DNA of 64,000 bases from NCBI GenBank assembly GCA_963676095.1, contig OY781040.1:3472001-3536000 (forward strand), read 5' to 3'. The translations under genes were made by a program, and so were the position numbers. Under the pieces are notes generated by a model that searched no databases, was not told where the DNA came from, and worked only from the letters and a program-made list of their open reading frames with translations. The first letter of the stretch is position 1. The number at the start of each line of letters is the position of its first letter. This document shows positions 9,009 through 16,824 of the stretch, one piece after another. The DNA is from G963676095 sp963676095 (GTDB lineage: Bacteria; Bacteroidota; Bacteroidia; Bacteroidales; Prolixibacteraceae).

Positions 9009-9331
9009 TCTTTAATTTCTGAGATGGTTATTGCTCCAATGGTATCTGTTTTAGCTGTTGCCAGTAACAAACCGAAAAAGTCTTTCTCGTCAATTTTTAG
9101 ATGACGGGTTTGCAACTGCCTGTTCACTCCTTCCGACAACATGTTAAAGAAAAACGGGAACAAATATTCCGACTTGTAAACCTGTTGGCTTTTCGGCATG
9201 GTGAGGCTAATCGGTGGAAATTTTCCATTGGCAAACCAATTGTCATCGTACCTGAATTCGTAATTGTTGGCTGAATATTGAGTGAGAATTCCAACCAGCT
9301 CGCCATTTCTATAAACATTCGCTTTTCGCAT
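9005..9331 (-). CDS. hipS: HipS-like protein (HipA N-terminal subdomain, antitoxin candidate)
   Basis: A 108-aa protein equal to the N-terminal subdomain 1 of HipA. It opens with a short beta-meander (KANVYRNGELVGILTQ) and contains the hallmark FPFFFNMLSEG (compare LFPFFxxLLPEG in HipA). In E. coli O127 HipBST this small protein, not HipB, neutralises the HipT kinase; the same role is inferred here from gene order and size. It sits 3 bp after hipB and overlaps hipT by 4 bp. Confidence 0.85.
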   Translation of the reverse strand: MRKANVYRNGELVGILTQYSANNYEFRYDDNWFANGKFPPISLTMPKSQQVYKSEYLFPFFFNMLSEGVNRQLQTRHLKIDEKDFFGLLLATAKTDTIGAITISEIKE

Positions 9332-9334
9332 CGG

Positions 9335-9547
9335 TTACAGCTTTGGTTGTTTTATTTCCAGTTTTAATTCCATCCCAAGGATATCAGCAATTTTATTGAG
9401 TATCTCAACTGTTGGATTTGCTTGTCCCCGTTCAATTTTATACAATGTATTTATGCTGATATCAGCCATTTCAGCAAGGTCGGGCTGGGTAATCCGAAGT
9501 ACCTTTCTTCTTTCCTTTATTTGCACTCCTATTTCTGAGGTTGTCAT
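9335..9547 (-). CDS. hipB: HipB-like HTH repressor
   Basis: A 70-aa XRE/HTH_3 protein: IGVQIKERRKVLRITQPDLAEMADIS, then the recognition-helix region INTLYKIERGQANPTVEILNKIA. It is the first gene of the three-gene operon. HipB proteins bind operators in their own promoter as dimers and augment toxin neutralisation. A half-site matching the upstream palindrome begins two bases before the start codon, so autorepression is likely. Confidence 0.88.
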   Translation of the reverse strand: MTTSEIGVQIKERRKVLRITQPDLAEMADISINTLYKIERGQANPTVEILNKIADILGMELKLEIKQPKL

Positions 9548-9548
9548 T

Positions 9549-9682
9549 ATAATGTGATTTTGGGGTGAAATTAATTATTTTAACAAATAAAAACAAAATA
9601 AATCATATTTTAGCGTGATATTAGAGTGAAAATAGAAGGTATTGTCAATTCAATATTTATAAATCACATCATAATGTGATTT
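9549..9682. promoter_or_regulatory. hipBST promoter region with two candidate HipB operators
   Basis: A perfect inverted repeat AAATCACAT-CATA-ATGTGATTT lies at 9661-9682. A matching half-site ATAATGTGATTT lies at 9549-9560 next to the hipB start. The two are about 110 bp apart with an A/T-rich stretch between them, where the promoter should be. Weaker TGAT/GTGA echoes occur near 9614-9630. Paired operators flanking a promoter are typical of autoregulated toxin-antitoxin loci. Nothing else is supported in 9683-9854; a 63-codon minus-strand frame there has no coding character. Confidence 0.6.
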
Positions 9683-9854
9683 TTTTATTTGTTAGAGGAA
9701 AGAAATATCGTGCATTAACCGGAAACCTCTTAAAAGAGCCACGTACTTCCTCTCTGGCGCTGAACTGAATGAAATCAATGAGAAAGTTTGAACCAATGAG
9801 CACCCGAAAATCAGGAGCTTGTATGGATTTATAAATATTCTTGGCAAGGTATTT

Positions 9855-10442
9855 TTAAGCGTTGATGCGTTTATCGTTTTCATCTAGGTCATTTAAAATA
9901 AATTGAGCCCGTTGAGAGACTGACATTCGTGGTATGTCAACTGGTTGATAACTTAGATGTTGATACGTTTTCTTCATCATTTCGTATGTTCGTGTGGCCT
10001 CGTTAAAAGACTGTCTGCGTTCTTTGTCCTGGTGGAATATTTCCTCCCATGGAGGAGTGATGTAAACTCTTTTATAATAAGGCGCTGATTTTATAATTAT
10101 AAGCAGCTCGTTGGGAATGGGAAGGCCACATAAGTCCAGATACCCCAGAATATCTGGCAAGCCTCTGTCGAAAAATACAGCAGTTTTGTGAACTAAATGT
10201 TCCTGGTAGTCTAAATGTGATTTACTCAACATTGCCAAGGCGTAAGACATTCGATTTTTCCAGGGAAGCTTATTCCCTCCAATAGCGACTTGTTCCCGAA
10301 TGATTTGACGTCCTGCTTCTGGAACACATTTATACCCCATGGTCGCTAGTTCATCGATGATAGATGTTTTTCCCATTCCTGGTCCGCCCGTTAAAATGAT
10401 AAATTTTTTTTCTTGAAATGCTTTTAATTCTTTATTTGTCAT
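9855..10442 (-). CDS. AAA_28-like P-loop NTPase
   Basis: A 195-aa ATPase/kinase-like protein with a clear Walker A, LTGGPGMGKTSIIDEL (about 17-32). A later VFFDRGLPDILGYLDL resembles the DRG/Asp region of the NadR-kinase/AAA_28 type. The family contains small nucleoside- or NAD-kinase-like NTPases of mostly unknown substrate. It stands alone, and its transcript would run toward hipB with about 300 bp between. It is probably a real single-gene unit; the substrate is unknown. Confidence 0.75.
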   Translation of the reverse strand: MTNKELKAFQEKKFIILTGGPGMGKTSIIDELATMGYKCVPEAGRQIIREQVAIGGNKLPWKNRMSYALAMLSKSHLDYQEHLVHKTAVFFDRGLPDILGYLDLCGLPIPNELLIIIKSAPYYKRVYITPPWEEIFHQDKERRQSFNEATRTYEMMKKTYQHLSYQPVDIPRMSVSQRAQFILNDLDENDKRINA

Positions 10443-10585
10443 TTGGTAAAACTTTATCGTGCTATTTAGCTCTCTGTTAGATCGTAATTGAGGTTGATTT
10501 CTTCTGGAAATGCCTTTCGGATATCAATAAGAATTAGTGCCGGCCTCTCTTCCCTAAACTTCATTTTTCGCTTCAGGTTAAAGGG

Positions 10586-10933
10586 CTACTCCGCGTAATG
10601 AGCCCGAACATTGATAATTTTCCCTTTTTCGTTTAAAAGCATAAATTCTGCTGACTTAAGGTTTTTAACGCTGGAATAATATAAAACGACAGATTGGATT
10701 CCGGTCAGGGATTTGTGCAAATCAAAATGCAAATCGGGGTATTTGGATAACGCCTTGTTAAAATATTCTCTTAAAGCAGTGGCCCCGGTAAGGTGCCCCT
10801 TTGTTTCCGGGAAAATCTCTGCTACGATTGGAGAGTAAAATTCGACATCATCGTCATAGTGTTTCATGATCGCTTCCAGATCATGATTGTTCCAGGCGTT
10901 GAGCCATTCTTGTGTAAAGTCTTTACCGTTCAT
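10586..10933 (-). CDS. SnoaL/NTF2-like protein
   Basis: A 115-aa protein with the NTF2-like alpha+beta cone pattern. The N-terminal helix FTQEWLNAWNNHDLEAIMKHY is followed by DDDVEFYSP, which is the usual SnoaL beginning. It continues through TGATALREYFNKALSKYPDLHFDL to beta strands at the end. Members bind or isomerise small hydrophobic molecules; none of the residues present fixes a reaction. It lies just downstream of a transporter remnant, so it may be the surviving partner of a damaged unit. Confidence 0.8.
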   Translation of the reverse strand: MNGKDFTQEWLNAWNNHDLEAIMKHYDDDVEFYSPIVAEIFPETKGHLTGATALREYFNKALSKYPDLHFDLHKSLTGIQSVVLYYSSVKNLKSAEFMLLNEKGKIINVRAHYAE

Positions 10934-10995
10934 TGTTTAATCGTATTTTATTTTTAAGATTGAATAATATTCTTGTCAATGTGTCTGTAAGAAAG

Positions 10996-11082
10996 TTATC
11001 TCACCGCGTTTTCATTATAAAAATAGGTTGTTCCCCAGATCAAACAAACCAGTATCAACGCGAAATAAGCCTTCAGTTTCAT
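10996..11082 (-). pseudogene. Truncated EamA/DMT transporter (5' remnant)
   Basis: On the minus strand an ATG at 11082 opens a 28-codon frame. It encodes MKLKAYFALILVCLIWGTTY, the characteristic first helix of EamA/DMT-family exporters, then loses similarity (FYNENAVR) and stops at 10996. A complete EamA protein has about 300 residues and ten TM helices, so only the first survives. It faces a MocR regulator 102 bp away, the usual partner of such exporters. Confidence 0.65.
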
Positions 11083-11184
11083 ATTGTGAGTTCAATAAAA
11101 TGATGATTATTAACAAAAATCATAACTTTGCATGAATCAAAACAGATTCAGAATTATATTTTTATAGCATAACAGATTTGCCCA

Positions 11185-12609
11185 ATGAAAAAGTTTCTTT
11201 ACCAGGAAATAGCTGGGAAATTTGCCCGGCTTATTGAAGACGGGACTCTGAAAACAGGGGAAAAATTGCCCTCAATAAGATCATTGAGCCAAGAAGAGCA
11301 CATCAGTATTAGTTCTGCTTTTCAGGCATATATTTATTTGGAAAACAAGGGATTAATTGAAGCGCGCCCAAAATCCGGCTATTATGTTAGTTATTCTCTG
11401 ACGCAACTTCGGAAGATTACAAAAGTGGATTATCGGCAAATTGCAGAAAATGAACAAGATCTTACTTTAATGGAAGAAGTATATGCAAAACTAAAAGCGC
11501 AGGATGTAATTAATTTGTCAATCAATAAGCCAGATTCAAAAATATTACCAATTGCAAAGCTAAAAAATTCCCTGCTAAAAGTGATTCGAGAAAAACCGGA
11601 AGCACTGTTGGATTATAATCATCCATTCGGGAATCGGGAGTTAAGACGGCAAATTGCCCGGATTTCCTTTTCTGCCGGGGTTTTGGTTGACAGCGAGGAT
11701 ATCATTACCACCTCGGGTTGCCTGGAGGCAGTGGCTTATGCCGTTTGGGCCACAACAGATGTTGGTGATCCCGTGGCTGTTGAAAGCCCTACCTATTTTG
11801 GCTTGTTTAATGCTATCCGGGCTGCGGGACGTGTGCCTGTAGAAATAGCCACAGACCCGGCAAGTGGAATTGACCTGGAAGCACTGGAAAAACAGATTAC
11901 AAAGCATAAAATTAAAGCCTGCATTGTGACCTGCAGTTTCTCGAACCCATTGGGTGCGAATATGCCGGAGAATAAACGAAAACAATTGGTAAGTCTGGCG
12001 GAAAAGCTGAACTTTTTCCTCATTGAAGATGATATTTATGGTGAAATTTATTTTGACGAATCAAGACTAAAGGCGTGCAAGGCATTTGATACAAAGGGGC
12101 GTGTTTTATTGTGTTCTTCACTTTCGAAAACAGTGGCTCCTGGTTACAGAATTGGCTGGATTATTCCGGGTGATTTCAAACGTACTGTTTTGGACTATAA
12201 GCTTAATCATTCTGTTACAACATCTTCTTTAACAGAGATTGCAATGGCCGACTTTCTTGCCAATGGAAGATATGACCTGCATATGCGAAGTTTGAGAAAA
12301 TCGCTTCACGAACAAAGTCTTCAGTACTTAAAAGCGCTTTATGATTATTTCCCTGATACAATTCGGGTGTCTCAGCCCAAAGGCGGATTTGTTATTTGGA
12401 TAGAGTTGCCGCAAAGTATAGATAGCGCCGTCCTCTATCGGAAAGCGATTGAACAGAAGGTCATTGTTGCACCAGGTCAGTTATTTTCACAGCAACAAGA
12501 TTTACACAACTATTTTCGTCTAAGTTTTGGAACACCTTTCAGTGACGAAGTAGAGCTGGCTCTCCAACGTTTAGGAAAGCTTGTGGTTAACTGGGCGCCG
12601 GACAGGTGA
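11185..12609 (+). CDS. MocR/PdxR-type GntR regulator with aminotransferase domain
   Basis: A 474-aa transcription factor. Residues 1-70 form a GntR winged helix (GTLKTGEKLPSIRSLSQEEHIS then FQAYIYLENKGLIEARPKSGYYV). Residues 100-474 form a fold-type I aminotransferase domain with the cofactor contacts DDIYGE (282-287) and the Schiff-base lysine K315 in SSLSKTVAPGYRIGW. MocR proteins use PLP or a PLP-amino-acid adduct as effector and usually control a divergent gene. The divergent position here holds only a 28-codon EamA remnant, so its original target seems lost. No mutation is seen in the regulator itself. Confidence 0.9.
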   Translation: MKKFLYQEIAGKFARLIEDGTLKTGEKLPSIRSLSQEEHISISSAFQAYIYLENKGLIEARPKSGYYVSYSLTQLRKITKVDYRQIAENEQDLTLMEEVYAKLKAQDVINLSINKPDSKILPIAKLKNSLLKVIREKPEALLDYNHPFGNRELRRQIARISFSAGVLVDSEDIITTSGCLEAVAYAVWATTDVGDPVAVESPTYFGLFNAIRAAGRVPVEIATDPASGIDLEALEKQITKHKIKACIVTCSFSNPLGANMPENKRKQLVSLAEKLNFFLIEDDIYGEIYFDESRLKACKAFDTKGRVLLCSSLSKTVAPGYRIGWIIPGDFKRTVLDYKLNHSVTTSSLTEIAMADFLANGRYDLHMRSLRKSLHEQSLQYLKALYDYFPDTIRVSQPKGGFVIWIELPQSIDSAVLYRKAIEQKVIVAPGQLFSQQQDLHNYFRLSFGTPFSDEVELALQRLGKLVVNWAPDR

Positions 12610-12678
12610 CCTTTTCCCTGGATTTGCCTTAAGTTATTTATAACTGTTTGTTTTCCTACGTTTTCCATGTCTGCTTTA

Positions 12679-13047
12679 TTATTTGGAGATGTATCTGTCT
12701 CCCTCCGCAAAAGGAGATGAAATTACCAGGAACCGTAACTTGCCGGATGCCGAATTCCGGATTTGATGAATAACACCCTTCGGAACAGATAAGCCATCTC
12801 CTTGTTCCAGACATATCATTTCCCCGTCATAAACAAAGTTTGCCTGTCCTTCGAGTATATAGAAGAACTGGCGGGTGTGTTTATGAAAATGGAGTTCTTC
12901 TGTTGTGTCCGGGGGCATCAGTTCTTCTTTTACACTCATCGTATCTGTTTGATTTAAGATATATGCCAGGCACCCTGAGCCCCAATGGTATGATTGACTG
13001 CTATGCCTGTTAACCTTGCCGGTATTTTTACCGATATGTTTATTCAT
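12679..13047 (-). CDS. Small cupin protein
   Basis: A 122-aa single-domain cupin. Motif 1 is EELHFHKHTRQFFYILEGQANF, with two histidines and a downstream Q/E pattern. Motif 2, GDGLSVPKGVIHQIRN, supplies the last metal-ligand histidine. Cupins of this type bind a divalent metal and may be isomerases, dioxygenases or sugar-binding proteins; nothing decides between these. It converges with the MocR gene and diverges from the HAD phosphatase gene, so it is a single-gene unit. Confidence 0.8.
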   Translation of the reverse strand: MNKHIGKNTGKVNRHSSQSYHWGSGCLAYILNQTDTMSVKEELMPPDTTEELHFHKHTRQFFYILEGQANFVYDGEMICLEQGDGLSVPKGVIHQIRNSASGKLRFLVISSPFAEGDRYISK

Positions 13048-13156
13048 GTCACAGGAGTATGAAATTAATCCCAGGTGTTTTCAATATTTTGGAGCAAAAA
13101 TATCATCTTTGAATAGGTTTAAACAGATTCAGAAATTTGTTGTTATTACGAATTAT

Positions 13157-13801
13157 ATGGAGAAGTCACAGCTGAAAGCAGTTATTTTTGATATGGACGG
13201 GGTCATTATTGATTCGGAGCCATTATGGGCAAAGGCTGAGTTTGATGTTTTTTCCTCAGTCGGGGTGACGTTGACAGAAGCACTCTGCCGGAAAACGGCA
13301 AGCATGACAACCAGGGAAGTAAAAAATTTCTGGTTTGAGCGTTTTCCGTGGAAGAACCAAAGTCTGGAAAGTGTTGAGAACCGGGTAATTGATTTGGTTG
13401 GAAATCTGATTCAGACGGAAGGGCAAGCTATTGATGGCATTCGCGAGCTTGTGATGGCCCTGAAAGATAACGGATTAAAGATAGGCCTTGCGACCAACTC
13501 TCCTGAACGATTAATCCCGCTGGTTCTGGAGAAAGTAGGAGTTCTGGAGTATTTCGATGCCTGGAGTTCCGTGGAAAATGAAGAAAACAGAAAGCCATAT
13601 CCGGATGTCTATTTGTCCACTGCCCGCAAATTAGAAGTTAATCCGGAACATTGTATGGCTATTGAAGATTCCTCGTTGGGACTTGAGGCAGCTAAGAAAG
13701 CGGGAATGTTTGTAACCGTTTTGGCTAAAGATTGTGTTCCTGTCAACGAATACAGCCTGGCGGATCAACAAATAGGCCATTACCGGGAATTAATTGTGTA
13801 A
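13157..13801 (+). CDS. HAD-superfamily phosphatase (HxpB/YniC-like)
   Basis: A 214-aa HAD subfamily IA phosphatase acting on small phosphorylated sugars or polyols. Motif I is FDMDGVIIDSEPLW (nucleophile and acid aspartates), motif II is LATNS, the conserved lysine is in NRKPYPDVY, and motif III is AIEDSSLGLEAAKKAG. The cap is the small helical type. MEKSQLKAVIF at 13157 is the natural start; the frame extends upstream to 13016 without a plausible leader and would overlap the divergent cupin gene. Similarity in layout to hexitol or 2-deoxyglucose-6-phosphate phosphatases suggests sugar-phosphate detoxification. A cupin gene follows 17 bp downstream, probably in the same transcript. Confidence 0.88.
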   Translation: MEKSQLKAVIFDMDGVIIDSEPLWAKAEFDVFSSVGVTLTEALCRKTASMTTREVKNFWFERFPWKNQSLESVENRVIDLVGNLIQTEGQAIDGIRELVMALKDNGLKIGLATNSPERLIPLVLEKVGVLEYFDAWSSVENEENRKPYPDVYLSTARKLEVNPEHCMAIEDSSLGLEAAKKAGMFVTVLAKDCVPVNEYSLADQQIGHYRELIV

Positions 13802-13818
13802 CTATTAAATACCAGAAC

Positions 13819-14316
13819 ATGCCTTTCATTTTCAGTCAAAAAGAATTGGTTTTCGAAACAAACAGGCAAGCCCCGGAACAGTTTCAATTGGAAACATCTG
13901 TCCCCAGATTGTCAAAGGTTACTGACTCAAAACACCTGGTTTTTGATTTTCGGCAGTTGGCGCCCGGAAAGTATTCATTTCCCTATCACTTTCACCGGAA
14001 CGCGGAAGAGATTATTTTCATTCTTTCGGGGAGTATGACATTACGAAGTCCGGAAGGCTTTCGGGAAGTTAAGCAAGGCGACCTTATCTTCTTTGAAATC
14101 GGGGAAACAGGAGCTCACCAGTTTTATAACCACACTGATGCCGATTGCTCTTACCTGGATTTACGTACTGCTGTAGGAATTGACGTTTGCGAATATCCTG
14201 ATTCCGGGAAAATAAACATTCTGCCTTATTTCGAGAATTTTGTTAAAAACAGCCAGGTTGGATACTTTGATGGCGAGGAAGGTATCGATAGCAAGTGGAA
14301 AGGTCGCGAGCTTTAA
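13819..14316 (+). CDS. Cupin-domain protein (sugar-phosphate-isomerase-like)
   Basis: A 165-aa protein beginning MPFIFSQKELVFETN. The frame is open upstream to 13732 but overlaps the HAD gene, so the ATG at 13819 is preferred. Cupin motif 1 is YHFHRNAEEIIFILSGSMTLR and motif 2 is GDLIFFEIGETGAHQFYN, giving the usual His/His/Glu/His metal site. It lies 17 bp after the HAD phosphatase gene, in the same direction. The function is not determined. Confidence 0.8.
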   Translation: MPFIFSQKELVFETNRQAPEQFQLETSVPRLSKVTDSKHLVFDFRQLAPGKYSFPYHFHRNAEEIIFILSGSMTLRSPEGFREVKQGDLIFFEIGETGAHQFYNHTDADCSYLDLRTAVGIDVCEYPDSGKINILPYFENFVKNSQVGYFDGEEGIDSKWKGREL

Positions 14317-14648
14317 GTTTATCATCAATAATGACTGTTTTGTCTGAAATAAAGTTCAAAAAAGCAACCGGGTGTTCCAATGCCCCAAATCTACGGGATT
14401 TTCAAGGTCTGGATAAATACATTCCTTGTCTGATGTTCTTTGGATTTTCTAATTTCTTATGTTGCTGATAGTAATTTGGTTAAAAACATGATCCAAACCC
14501 TGCCCGTGGAGCACAAAAGACCAATGAAATGCGTAAAAATGTTTGACGACAATGAGCTACATGTGTTTCTTGTTTTATGCCTGCCCTGAAATTTACGGTA
14601 TTTGTTGTAATTACTTTTTGAACAACCTCAGCAAGGGAATACATCTGT
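14317..14648. other. Intergenic region between convergent genes (332 bp)
   Basis: This region separates the second cupin gene (plus) from the YeeE/YedE gene (minus). No open frame with coding character and no strong hairpin were found. It is A/T-rich, and I see nothing further to report in it. Confidence 0.4.
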
Positions 14649-15656
14649 TTAACGATAAAAATATTTACCGGTGAGCAATAAGCCTGCAAAAACGAAAGCG
14701 CCAAAAACAAGACTGCTTGCAGCCAGTTGCATACCACCTGAAATAACATGGCCACTTGTGCATCCTCCGGCCATTCGTGCGCCAAAAATTAAAATGAGAC
14801 CTGCGAAGAATGCCCAGGTTATGCGGGTCACTTTGGAGGAACTTCTGTATTTCTGCCAGTTGGAATGTATAAGGGTAAATTTAAATTCGCCACGCATCTT
14901 TGCTATTACGAAGCCTGCCAGCAAAGCTCCCAGCAGAAAGATCATTTCCCAGTTTCCCGGTGTCTCGATTTTTGTGAAATATTCGTTTGCGGTGCTGCAT
15001 GTTAATGAGTCGGCCAGGTAAGGAAAAGAAGTTGATGCGCCAATTGGCCGGTTTTGCCCGATTTTTAGAAAGACGATACCATTCAGCACAGCCAGGGCAA
15101 TTCCGGAATAGAGCCATCTTTTATCTTTGGGATTTTCGCTTCTGCGGTTTAGTCTAAAGGCAGTGAATAGTAATACTGCTGCGATCAGGATAACAACGAT
15201 TACGAAGAGCGCCTGTCCTCCGATCAACCCGGAAACAGAGATATTGCCCCAGTCGGGTCCCAGCACGCTCTGCATGGACGGATAAAGTTCAGTAAATATC
15301 CAACCACCAAACAAGCCTCCTGCCAAACCGGCCAGTGCATCGAGTGATCCTTGTCCAAGGGAAATTATCAGCGTACCCGGGCAATAGCCAAGAATGGCCA
15401 TGCCTATGCCAAAGATAAATCCACCAAGCATGATACCGGTCGCAATAAAGGGTTTGATGTGATAGGATGCCAGCCCGAAGTGAATCTCGAGCGCCAGCAA
15501 TATGGCACCAACACCGATAGCAGTCAGAATTGCTTTAGCAACGGTGAAATCCCGGAGCATGGCCATTCCGCTAATCACATTATACTTATTCAGATTGGCA
15601 TAGGCGATGATCGCTCCAAATAAAAATCCCAGTAATAAAATTACGAACGTTGTCAT
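14649..15656 (-). CDS. YeeE/YedE (TsuA-like) sulfur-compound transporter
   Basis: A 335-aa polytopic membrane protein of the YeeE/YedE family, built from two repeated halves. The conserved cysteines that relay thiosulfate in TsuA are present: C92 in LGYCPGT, C220 in ADSLTC and C299 in GGCTSGH. The helices are rich in glycine (GGFIFGIGMAILG, GLAGGLFGG). Members import thiosulfate or related sulfur species across the inner membrane; the exact substrate is inferred. No TusA/TsuB-type sulfur carrier gene is adjacent. The long divergent region upstream probably holds its promoter. Confidence 0.9.
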   Translation of the reverse strand: MTTFVILLLGFLFGAIIAYANLNKYNVISGMAMLRDFTVAKAILTAIGVGAILLALEIHFGLASYHIKPFIATGIMLGGFIFGIGMAILGYCPGTLIISLGQGSLDALAGLAGGLFGGWIFTELYPSMQSVLGPDWGNISVSGLIGGQALFVIVVILIAAVLLFTAFRLNRRSENPKDKRWLYSGIALAVLNGIVFLKIGQNRPIGASTSFPYLADSLTCSTANEYFTKIETPGNWEMIFLLGALLAGFVIAKMRGEFKFTLIHSNWQKYRSSSKVTRITWAFFAGLILIFGARMAGGCTSGHVISGGMQLAASSLVFGAFVFAGLLLTGKYFYR

Positions 15657-16109
15657 ATCTTTCTTGTATTGTCGACATCAGGAGACAGGTACGGAATTAA
15701 TTACAGACAAAATTATTGGAAACAATTAATAGAGTCCTCCTGTCGCCCTGAGCATTGTTTTGACAGTAAATATAACGCTCATTTTTCATTTCAGAATACA
15801 TTTATATATAAATATTTGCATGTATTCTTAAGGTTGAATTAATATATGATCTTTTGGTGAGCTAAGTTCATATGTAAGAAATGAGGCTCTTTTACAAAAA
15901 GTAGAAAATTGATTCTGTAAAGAAGAACTACCTGTCATGAAAGGATACTTTTGTGAATGTCTAAAAACGGGATTACCTTTGTAGGTAGGATCTTATAATT
16001 GCCAAACCATTATAAATAATAGTGTTATGATTGAATTTATTAATGATTATAAAGTATAAACAGATTGTCAAAGTAGACAAGGTGAAAATTTAACATAAAT
16101 TACTCAGAC
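15657..16109. other. Divergent intergenic region (453 bp)
   Basis: This lies between the YeeE/YedE gene (minus) and the third cupin gene (plus). Two exact TAnnTTTG boxes occur on the plus strand, TACTTTTG at 15946-15953 and TACCTTTG at 15974-15981. The rest is A/T-rich with no convincing coding frame. Confidence 0.45.
15950..15981 (+). promoter_or_regulatory. Candidate promoter of the third cupin gene
   Basis: TTTG (15950-15953), a 20-base spacer, and TACCTTTG (15974-15981) fit the Bacteroidota -33/-7 pattern. Transcription would start near 15987, leaving a leader of about 120 nt before the ATG at 16110. Confidence 0.5.
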
Positions 16110-16565
16110 ATGAAAAAAATTGAGAAACTATCGGAAAATACGCACTACCGTGCGATTGATCTGGGCGCTTTAGGTGGATTGATGGATTACTCGCTGGTCC
16201 ATCCTGTCAATAAACGGACCATTGAAGGCAAAGTATTTTTAAAAGAGGCTACAAAAGCTACCGGCACCGAAATTTCGTTTAATATGCTTCCTCCGGAAAC
16301 AGAAGTGCCTTATTTTCATATTCACCGGAAAAATGAAGAAACCTATATTATTTTGAAGGGATTTGGTTCTTTTCAGGTTGACGATGATTGTTTTAGCATC
16401 AGGGAAGGTAGCGTAATCCGTGTGGCACCGCAAGGGAAAAGAGGGTTGTGCAATAAATCCGGTGAGGCAATGATCTATATGGTTATCCAGTCAAAAGAAA
16501 ATTCGCTGGAAGAGTATACCACAGCTGACGGAGAAAGGCTTCCCGTTGAACCAAAATGGAGATAA
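16110..16565 (+). CDS. Cupin-domain protein
   Basis: A 151-aa cupin with motif 1 PYFHIHRKNEETYIILKGFG and a degenerate motif 2 (REGSVIRVAPQGKRGLCN). In motif 2 the usual histidine is replaced by Arg, so metal binding may use three ligands or be absent. It is a single-gene unit just outside the left edge of the first polysaccharide-utilisation locus. The function is unknown. Confidence 0.8.
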   Translation: MKKIEKLSENTHYRAIDLGALGGLMDYSLVHPVNKRTIEGKVFLKEATKATGTEISFNMLPPETEVPYFHIHRKNEETYIILKGFGSFQVDDDCFSIREGSVIRVAPQGKRGLCNKSGEAMIYMVIQSKENSLEEYTTADGERLPVEPKWR

Positions 16566-16654
16566 AAAGAGAGGTCTCCCTTCGTCCGGATGAATATCCG
16601 GTAAAAACTAAAATCGGAGGCGTCGGTAATATTTTGAAAAGCATACTCAGTTGG

Positions 16655-16692
16655 TAACCCGGGATAGACTTCCTGATTGTGCTCCCGGGTTA
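16655..16692 (+). repeat. Inverted repeat around CCCGGG
   Basis: TAACCCGGGA (16655-16664) pairs with TCCCGGGTTA (16683-16692) around an 18-nt loop, 90 bp after the cupin gene. There is no T-run, so it is a weak candidate terminator at best. The right arm opens the 28-nt sequence repeated near 46.9 kb. Confidence 0.6.
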
Positions 16693-16710
16693 TCAATAAC
16701 GTAATAATTA
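16683..16710 (+). repeat. Left copy of a 28-nt direct repeat flanking PUL1+PUL2
   Basis: The 28 bases starting TCCCGGGTTATC match 46903-46930 at 25 of 28 positions, in the same orientation. This copy lies 114 bp before the first sigma gene. Confidence 0.6.
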
Positions 16711-16796
16711 TCAATTTATTGATTAACAGTGATGATGCAAAAAAGTATTGTATATTTGACGGTCAGTTGAATCGGCTTTCATTAGTTTAATTTTTA

Positions 16797-16804
16797 TATT
16801 TTTG
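16797..16804 (+). promoter_or_regulatory. Candidate -7 box of PUL1 sigma gene
   Basis: TATTTTTG fits TAnnTTTG and lies 20 bases before the sigma start codon. No good -33 TTTG is seen at the right distance. A second box, TATATTTG, lies at 16751-16758. Confidence 0.35.
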
Positions 16805-16824
16805 TCATTTGCTAATGAAAACCG

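Noticed and set aside
9692..9883. 63-codon minus-strand frame between the P-loop NTPase and the hip operon
   Set aside because: It overlaps the end of the NTPase gene and has no recognisable features; the adjacent DNA is explained by operator sites.
16653..16692. CCCGGG inverted repeat as an intrinsic terminator of the cupin gene
   Set aside because: An 18-nt loop and no T-run after the stem; recorded as an inverted repeat instead.
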